64,000 nt of DNA, from positions 1 through 64,000 of IMG/VR virus record IMGVR_UViG_3300028895_000881; one strand, written 5' to 3'. The position numbers and the translations under genes were made by a program. Of the stretch, positions 59,001 to 64,000 are shown piece by piece (the first letter of the stretch is position 1; each line of letters starts with the position of its first letter). Origin of the DNA: a virus. The notes below the pieces were generated by a model. That model was given only the letters and a program-made list of their open reading frames with translations. It ran no database searches and was not told where the DNA came from.

Positions 59001-59271
59001 AGAAGTTACCGATCGTCGGAGGACGAGCCGGGATCAGACCCGCAAGCTCGTCCAGGTTCTCCTGCACGTTGTCACCCGTGTAAGCCCCGTTCGAAGTCGT
59101 CGTCGAGATCGCCGAGGCCGGGTGTGCGTCCTCGGGGTCGTTGATGTGCGCCTCGAGCCCCTTGTTCTGGCCCTCGATGACTTCGTCCGTGAACGAATTG
59201 GAGTCCACCGAGTCCTGGTTTGCGAGACCAGAACCCTTCAGGATGGTGCCGGGATCTACTTCACGAGGCAT
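56044..59271 (-). CDS. Giant virion structural protein (1075 aa)
   Basis: The N-terminus MPREVDPGTILKGSGLANQD, then HINDPEDAHPASAISTTTSN, AYTGDNVQENLDELAGLIPA, has the HxxDxxDAHxA-type segment common near the start of phage tail-fibre proteins (an IND-x-x-DAH motif linking trimeric domains). The remainder is beta-rich and Gly/Pro/Asp-rich with no enzymatic motif. It starts three bases after the 1143-aa gene ends. Probably a trimeric fibre or tailspike-like surface protein. Confidence 0.72.
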   Translation of the reverse strand: MPREVDPGTILKGSGLANQDSVDSNSFTDEVIEGQNKGLEAHINDPEDAHPASAISTTTSNGAYTGDNVQENLDELAGLIPARPPTIGNFSNALTFTGITDWGVLKLRDGGFITRGDVTSPDPSNPNNDFWVYNEWFFPPYETQNIFSTAFADNPGGVVFTIPGNDPDTDPTFNIADVGYTGGGPGFTHHGGFTRTVPIVETARTLNAGVGTTNVVISGAVYPADRGVIALFHWPAAGGVAEFLAQPLTERVIAAILCGQGLNGDCDGDPGGIFSEGDPDVYAFPGRATGQYNLVELHLGIDSETGAALPGGADPSAGQVRLGSDPAAGVPIVPGGIPVLGGTTAATGGGNDNNFFGYRLPHLDDYTSATGLKFTPDVQKPRYFTKPAVALDPLVDLTQAGDYANFSKDYWTYQVARYRHQFDRSVFGDPDNGSYILLHFRREGDFEAFARDGIMPDDLSLGYELWSADMSNYINPESVDNLVDPVSPPVTSGAYHLHRSAVLTDTNDPLLTNALSYTFTSEVDETMFVSGIQYFLPNGSGLGTNWQINTLAWGAAGLFSPTYLLGGPSLPPAEETAGLWHRDPAILYLGIGTADFNIINGAGVGYTGTATYQRVDFQYTDVDSVSGPFDLATGPTVLSSADIILLGGDTPISFAGDDSQCHFTFDGQVRLFARKPQGQQDASVTSTTFLFPSPTGDQLLMHTTSHSPSFVGAGAYGNFKTGVGDSPPRAGLESSRKDVEERFYDEVYRYAEVTLPGIDPTFNAGLLLGNLEGPGLPFGPLGPIELPVRIASEPFATLGGASSLRADYYVRDLQTDGLVQNELQVSGLPDRDPPATDGVMNPQPFSGMVIYPQIDYSTGFRPSLVAGDITSAQFDYSGAPAAGNDRFYYRIFDAAYSNDATPEPTVVGQPFLTLRIDGLELEDFAYLPPGPGGLGIALEIKIPGLTTWMDIGRADMDGPSKQDPLLDGAGCQIIDPTVTFNGRDAVTGTVFCQVRVNVGPAVNIFANSGAFIGVAPVFFRARIRSNMEGQALNFTQGGPNATSDVPRALTGVTVLRHSTGLGPNDATPFGPPPFP

Positions 59272-59274
59272 CGT

Positions 59275-62200
59275 TTACTCCTGGTTCCCCGCGACCATCA
59301 GCAGATTCTTCGTTCGGAACACGCCGACACCGGTGTTGCCTCCAGCGTCTGCAAAGCTCAGGTCGTTGTTCGCGTCCAGAACAGCCCAGCGCGTGATCAC
59401 GAGCAGAAGAAGCTCATCCTTACGGAACAGCACGCTGTCCTGTCGGGCGCGAACGAGCGCGGGCATGAAGACCTTGTGACGCACGACGTTGCTCATGCCC
59501 TGAGCCATGGCCGTCGGGCGGTGGCCCGAACGGTTGATGACCGGGTACACGGCACGGAATTCGGTGTCCTTGAACGGCTCGTCCGTCGTCGGCGTACCAC
59601 CAAGCGTCCAATCGATCGAACCTTCGGCCGGCACCAATGAGTGCAGAGCGAGCGTGCCCACCTCGGCATCGAAGTCATCGATGCTGATGTTGGCCGTGGC
59701 CGCGAAGTAGTACTCGCCAGGGAACGTGTCCGGAGCCGGCGGGATCTCGGTACGGCCGTCGTTGACCGGAAGCTGATCGAGCGGGGCAAAGTGCGGGAAC
59801 GGGAGTTCCACGCTGCCCATACCGACCTGGCCCGACCACACATTTTGACTGACGTACAGGGGTTCAACCTCGAGGGTGGCAGGCAGGGCGCCCCCAGCTC
59901 CCGTATACGGGAAATCGGTAACCGTGGTGCTGAGCACACCCTCTTTGGTGCCCACCGTCTGCGGCGCGTTGGTCCGGTAGTAGATCGTCTGTTGGTAACC
60001 GGCACCGGCGGGACCGAAGTTGGGGACCGCATCCTGAGCAAAGAACCGGACCTCACACAGAGTTTGGCCAGCACCCGAAAGCGGTACCGCCGGAGGGATA
60101 CCGGTGTTGTTCAGCACGACGAGGCGAGTCGATGAACCGAACTCCGAAGCCGTGTCGTCCACGTCGCGCGGGTTGCCATCATCGAGGTCGGTCACCGACA
60201 CACTGTTCATCGCGTCTCCCCAGAAACGGCGAGGGAGCACGATGTTTGTGGGGTTACGGCTGACCACCGTCTCCGGGGTAAGCGTGCCGATCGGGATGCC
60301 GGCGTTGCCTCCTCCCGCAGTGGGGTCGTTGGCGACGTACTCGATCATGACCTCACGGAAACCGGGTCGGAAAGAGGGCGCCAACCGGTCTTCCATGTCG
60401 GTGGGACGCTGGTCAGGACCCGTGGGGAGCCAGTTCTCCAACATCGCCGCGTAGGGGTACGGCGGGTTGTCGGGCGTGAGCTCGAGATCAGGAGTATCCG
60501 TCAGCCCGACACCCAGCGGGTAGGTGACCTCGAGCTCGATAAAGATGCGTCGAGGGGACCCCACATCGCCCGTGATGTTGGTTCCGACCATGTCGGTCGC
60601 CGCAGCGTTCAGACCACCCGTCACCTGCGTCGGATTGATGTCGAGCGTGATCTGAACGTTGGGCGTGCCCAAACCCACAATGGTCGTGGCCTTGACCGTC
60701 TGATCGACTGCGAAGTTCCAGTTCCCATCATCGTGGAACATGGACAGCACATCTGTCACGATGGTCCCAGGGGGCACCAGAGACGCCAGGACGGCTGCCG
60801 GAACCGGCCAGGACTCTACGTTGGTCGGGTCGAAATCGCCGAGGGTGGAGGCGTTCAGGAGCGTCAGATCGATGTTGATCTCGTCGCCTTCAGCCCACCC
60901 TGCGAATCCTGCGGCGTAACCAGGTCGCACAACGTATTTGCCAGGGTTTCCGGCCGGAGTGTCTCCGGGGAAGAACCCAAGAACCACGCGCTCGACGACG
61001 GGCTGGTCACCGAACCTTCGAGCGAAGTGATCAAAGTTTCGGATGGTGACGCCACGAGTCGTGTCTCCTGACAACGGCGCAACACCACCAGAAGCCGCCG
61101 TACGCCCCACCTCATTGGCCACCAGATTCTGCGTGGAAACGTCACCCGAACCGGAGCCGAGCACTTGCTTCGACGCGGTGTCGATTGCCCAGGTTCGCAT
61201 GGTGCCGTCTTGCAGCACCTGCATCTGGTACTGACATTCAGCCGCCAGATCTTGTCCTGTGAATCGGATGTGGCGACGCAAGTCCATCACATCCGTCACA
61301 CCGATGGCATCTGCAAAGGCGCCATCGGGACGGCTTGATTCGCCCACCCCGACCGGAGACAGGAAGAGGTTGGGGTTCACCGTGGCCGGGTGGTTGTGGA
61401 GAAGAGCACCGTTGGTGTTGGTCTGGGGATCGAACCCGACCCCAGCCGAGTTGTCGTTCTTGCGGAAGACAAACGCGAGGGGAATCGCGTAGACGAAACC
61501 ATCCACGGTCCCAAGATCTGAAGCCGAGGTCGCAGTCCCGTTGCCGGCAATCCACAAGCCATTGTCGAGAATGCCGTATCCGATGTTGGTACCCGCAACA
61601 CCGTCTCGAGCATCGCTGTTGTCGATGACGGTCTTGAGGTCCGCAGGAACGAATGGGTACATCGGAACTGGGGCCGTCTCCGATCCCTGAGCCAAGACGT
61701 TGGGGTTGCTGAACCCATCCGCTTGGAGCTTGAAGTCGATGCCTTCCGCTTCACCCGTGTGCCGGATGCGGTATTGAACTTGAACGCGCTTGGTCGTCTC
61801 GGCCGCAACATCCGGATCTTCGATGTCGTCCGCCAGAGCCACGGAGGCCGGTGACAACACGTTGCCGTGTCGATAGATCGAATCCTGCGTCGGCTTGTTT
61901 GGCGTATCCGCACCACCCGTCAGGAAACCGCCCGAAGGAAGGATAGCCGCCGGGTTGCTACTGCCCAGCGTGATGGCATTGCCCGCCGCCCCCGAAACGT
62001 TGGCCGTGATCTGCACGATGTTGGCGTTCGAGGTTGCGACGACGGTGCCGACCGCGATGTTGATCGCCGAAGCGATGTTGGCCGCTGTGCTGACCGGGTT
62101 ACCGGGGATGATCTGGAACTGAAGCGGCCCAGGAGGGACAAGAATGCCCGTGAGAACGATGCCATCCACGGTGACCGTGTCACCCACACTGATGGTTACA

Positions 62201-62706
62201 GGGTCTGCAACGGTAAGTGTTCCTCGGGCCGAGGGGCTGTCGCTGACGAGAGCAAGCCAAACCTCGAGGAACACGAAGTCAGTCCGTTTGAATACCGGCG
62301 GAGCTCCGGGAGGGCTCGGAGCATCGAGAACGATCAGGTTGTCGCCCTTGACGTCGGTGTTGGTGTACTCGATGTCGAGTAGCATCCCGGCGACAAGCGC
62401 CTGGACCTTCTGCATGTGGAAGGCGTTGGCGACGAAGTCAGGATTGAGTGCTGGACCTGGGAGCCACGGATCATCGAAACTAAACTCGTTGAACGCATCG
62501 CCACGAGTCTGGCCACGAACCCAACCAGAAGGCACCGACCGTGCCTGCTCCTTGATGCGCTGGAGATCGCGGATGTCCTGCTCGAGGTTCTTCTCGGAGT
62601 CGAGGACGAGTTTGCCCTTCTGAGACACAACAGTGTCCCAGCTCCGCTCCTTGGGATCCAGGTACCGGCTTACAGAGGCCGGATAGAACTTGGGACGGGT
62701 GGGCAT
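59275..62706 (-). CDS. Giant virion structural protein (1143 aa), paralogue of the 1899-aa protein
   Basis: The protein starts YLDPKERSWDTVVSQKGKLVL then DSEKNLEQDIRDLQR, the same Q-x-GK-x-x-LD-x-E-x-N signature as the protein at 45304, and shares DFVFLEVWLALV, KRVQVQYRIR, NPNVLAQGSE, GTVDGFVYAIPLAFVFRKN and DLRRHI in the same order. A domain at about 190-270 (TAANIASAINIAVGTVV, VSGAAGNAITLGSS) resembles Ig-like or sheath-type modules inserted in phage surface proteins. It is 10 bases downstream of the 217-aa gene. Likely a tail or baseplate component. Confidence 0.75.
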   Translation of the reverse strand: MPTRPKFYPASVSRYLDPKERSWDTVVSQKGKLVLDSEKNLEQDIRDLQRIKEQARSVPSGWVRGQTRGDAFNEFSFDDPWLPGPALNPDFVANAFHMQKVQALVAGMLLDIEYTNTDVKGDNLIVLDAPSPPGAPPVFKRTDFVFLEVWLALVSDSPSARGTLTVADPVTISVGDTVTVDGIVLTGILVPPGPLQFQIIPGNPVSTAANIASAINIAVGTVVATSNANIVQITANVSGAAGNAITLGSSNPAAILPSGGFLTGGADTPNKPTQDSIYRHGNVLSPASVALADDIEDPDVAAETTKRVQVQYRIRHTGEAEGIDFKLQADGFSNPNVLAQGSETAPVPMYPFVPADLKTVIDNSDARDGVAGTNIGYGILDNGLWIAGNGTATSASDLGTVDGFVYAIPLAFVFRKNDNSAGVGFDPQTNTNGALLHNHPATVNPNLFLSPVGVGESSRPDGAFADAIGVTDVMDLRRHIRFTGQDLAAECQYQMQVLQDGTMRTWAIDTASKQVLGSGSGDVSTQNLVANEVGRTAASGGVAPLSGDTTRGVTIRNFDHFARRFGDQPVVERVVLGFFPGDTPAGNPGKYVVRPGYAAGFAGWAEGDEINIDLTLLNASTLGDFDPTNVESWPVPAAVLASLVPPGTIVTDVLSMFHDDGNWNFAVDQTVKATTIVGLGTPNVQITLDINPTQVTGGLNAAATDMVGTNITGDVGSPRRIFIELEVTYPLGVGLTDTPDLELTPDNPPYPYAAMLENWLPTGPDQRPTDMEDRLAPSFRPGFREVMIEYVANDPTAGGGNAGIPIGTLTPETVVSRNPTNIVLPRRFWGDAMNSVSVTDLDDGNPRDVDDTASEFGSSTRLVVLNNTGIPPAVPLSGAGQTLCEVRFFAQDAVPNFGPAGAGYQQTIYYRTNAPQTVGTKEGVLSTTVTDFPYTGAGGALPATLEVEPLYVSQNVWSGQVGMGSVELPFPHFAPLDQLPVNDGRTEIPPAPDTFPGEYYFAATANISIDDFDAEVGTLALHSLVPAEGSIDWTLGGTPTTDEPFKDTEFRAVYPVINRSGHRPTAMAQGMSNVVRHKVFMPALVRARQDSVLFRKDELLLLVITRWAVLDANNDLSFADAGGNTGVGVFRTKNLLMVAGNQE

Positions 62707-62716
62707 GGGAGAGCAC

Positions 62717-63370
62717 CTAGAAGGTGAGACGCCAGGTGATGGTCAGGATCGAAGTGGCAGGCTTGGAGATCACGCTGAACGTCAGGTAGTTGACGAGCAT
62801 GTCGTAGTTGGTGACATCGATCGCGGGGTCGTAGGCTTGACCGCCCTGTCCCGCAAAGTTCGGGTTGTTGTTCCGAATCGTCGTGTTGTTGGAGATCGTC
62901 GAAAGCAACCCCATCTCATTGAGAGGGCCGACAGCCTCCGACTCACCGTAGATGGTGGTGAAGTCCACGACGTTGGTCGGGATCTCAACCGCCGCACCGT
63001 TCGCGTCTCGGAAGGTAGTCTCCGAAAACGGCTTACGAGTAATCTCGTTGTTGAGACGACGCTGCTGGTTGGTGGGCGCGTCGGGGTTCAACACGGCGCC
63101 GAGTGCTCCGGTTCCGACCCCGAGCATGTTGATACCGTGGGCCGGCTCCTGGGGATCCTTCATCAGCCGAGCAACGAGTAGGCCCGCGTCGAGCGTCACC
63201 ACGTTCTTCTTGTCACGCTGAAGCTGGAGCTCGTTCGTTTGAGCATCCCGCATTTCGAAAAAGACGTGACCCTCGACGGTCAGCAGGGAAGGCTCGCTGT
63301 AGCGGTGTCCCATGCCGACCTTGTAGCCGGAGCGGGCCTTCTTTAGGTTTTCACGAATGATTGTGGGCAT
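62717..63370 (-). CDS. Virion structural protein candidate
   Basis: A 217-residue protein starting MPTIIRENLKKARSGYKVGM. It is mixed alpha-beta with SLLTVEGHVFFEMRDAQTNE, VTLDAGLLVARLMKDPQEPA, MLGVGTGALG and a beta C-terminus (LVNYLTFSVISKPATSILTI, TWRLTF). The GVGTGA followed by Asn-rich turns is common in small phage tail-associated proteins. It precedes the 1143-aa gene in the same operon. Function inferred from context. Confidence 0.65.
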   Translation of the reverse strand: MPTIIRENLKKARSGYKVGMGHRYSEPSLLTVEGHVFFEMRDAQTNELQLQRDKKNVVTLDAGLLVARLMKDPQEPAHGINMLGVGTGALGAVLNPDAPTNQQRRLNNEITRKPFSETTFRDANGAAVEIPTNVVDFTTIYGESEAVGPLNEMGLLSTISNNTTIRNNNPNFAGQGGQAYDPAIDVTNYDMLVNYLTFSVISKPATSILTITWRLTF

Positions 63371-63410
63371 GGGATCTCCCTGTTAGTGCCTTCCGATAGG
63401 ATGAAAACCG

Positions 63411-64000
63411 CTACGGAGCCGGGGTTCCAGTCCCGAAGTAGAGGTTGGTCGTCGTGTTGGTGAGGGTGTCGTAGAGCTGTCCGAACACGCTCCAACCCAC
63501 AGTACCGTCGGCGCCTTGGAACGGTGGTGTCCCCGGCCCCAACGGCGTGAACAAGATGGCTCCTTGAAGCACACCCCCTGGCGGTGCGTCGCCGCCGCTT
63601 GCTTTGAGAAACTCGGTGCTCGTGACTTGGCCAAACCCGTTGGCCGGGCCATCTGAGAAGGTGATCGGCTCTGTTTCTGTGAAACTAAGACCGCCAAACC
63701 CGATGCCGATCAGACCGTTGCCGATGTCGCCAGGGTCGTTGCCAGGGCTGCCTGCTTCAGCCGCACCAGGAACGCTGTCATCGCAGAAAGGTGAGAGGCG
63801 ACACTCTTCACCTTCCGAGACTTCGCAGAAATCGATCTCCTCGTACTGCGTCTTCGGGTCCGATCGAAAATCTCGGAACCGGAACGGATCGTTGAGGATG
63901 AAGTCGGGGTCGGTGTTGAGGAGGTCGTTAGGATCGTTGATCCTCGAACCCCAAGCCAAGAACCCCTCGTCCTTCATCACCTGTGTTGTCTGGTACGGAG
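63411..64000 (-). CDS. Structural protein candidate, 5-prime end outside the window
   Basis: The frame is open to the right edge (PYQTTQVMKDEGFLAWGSRI upstream of and through the first visible ATG), so the true start lies beyond 64000. The visible part ends TNTTTNLYFGTGTPAP. It contains DPNDLLNTDPDFILNDPFRF and a short Cys-bearing segment (DFCEVSEGEECRLSPFCDD), then a Gly/Pro-rich beta region. Position suggests a virion protein. Confidence 0.65.
   Translation of the reverse strand, partial: PYQTTQVMKDEGFLAWGSRINDPNDLLNTDPDFILNDPFRFRDFRSDPKTQYEEIDFCEVSEGEECRLSPFCDDSVPGAAEAGSPGNDPGDIGNGLIGIGFGGLSFTETEPITFSDGPANGFGQVTSTEFLKASGGDAPPGGVLQGAILFTPLGPGTPPFQGADGTVGWSVFGQLYDTLTNTTTNLYFGTGTPAP

Overview
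The window is part of a large, GC-rich (roughly 60 %) tailed-bacteriophage genome. It encodes phage-type replication enzymes, a tRNA array and a long block of virion structural genes, and it has no rRNA and no host housekeeping operon. The host cannot be named from sequence alone. Several plus-strand genes appear to be transcribed without a leader, the GC content is high, and a Ro60-like protein is present; these would fit an actinobacterial or similar host, but that is inference. Genes are packed tightly, and many neighbours overlap by ATGA, GTGA or TGATG.

Layout. (1) 1-5.8 kb, minus strand: a Ro60-like TROVE/VWA gene heads an operon that runs through two unknown genes and two homing endonucleases to a JAB/JAMM peptidase and a ubiquitin-like beta-grasp protein; the start of a Dam-like methylase follows behind its own promoter. 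(2) 5.8-8.5 kb, minus strand: an HNH gene, twelve tRNAs (Met, fMet, Ile x2, Val x2, Asp x2, Thr x4) and another HNH gene, all downstream of a TTGACT-N17-TAGACC promoter. (3) 8.8-14.05 kb, the only plus-strand block: a tiny RecA-like P-loop protein, four Lys-anticodon tRNAs mixed with structured RNA elements (one of them tRNA-like), HNH and LAGLIDADG endonucleases, a patatin-like phospholipase and a truncated peptide-chain release factor. The release factor is in two frames joined by a perfect prfB-type +1 frameshift site. (4) 14-31.6 kb, minus strand: small unknown genes, a beta-class DNA methylase, a family A DNA polymerase with an intein, a stand-alone primase zinc domain, YkgJ- and PspC-type proteins and an NAD-dependent DNA ligase. 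(5) 31.6-42.3 kb, minus strand: a DNA methylase split over several genes (one carrying an intein), a DnaB-like helicase, a DnaC-like loader candidate, an SNF2-type helicase with an intein in its Walker A motif, and a peptidoglycan-binding protein. (6) 42.3-64 kb, minus strand: a GroEL-like chaperonin, a holin-like membrane protein and a run of very large structural proteins (1899, 1175, 1075 and 1143 aa) with smaller companions.

Taken together, the polymerase, primase domain, DnaB, loader, SNF2 helicase and ligase make a largely self-sufficient replication set. The tRNAs and release factor adjust host translation, the chaperonin probably helps fold the giant virion proteins, and the methylases modify phage DNA. 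Seven free-standing homing endonucleases and three inteins show heavy colonisation by selfish elements. The most unusual signals are the programmed frameshift in the release factor, the Ro60-like gene with a possible tRNA-mimicking partner RNA, the ubiquitin-like/JAB pair, and two UUU-anticodon tRNAs with class II variable arms.
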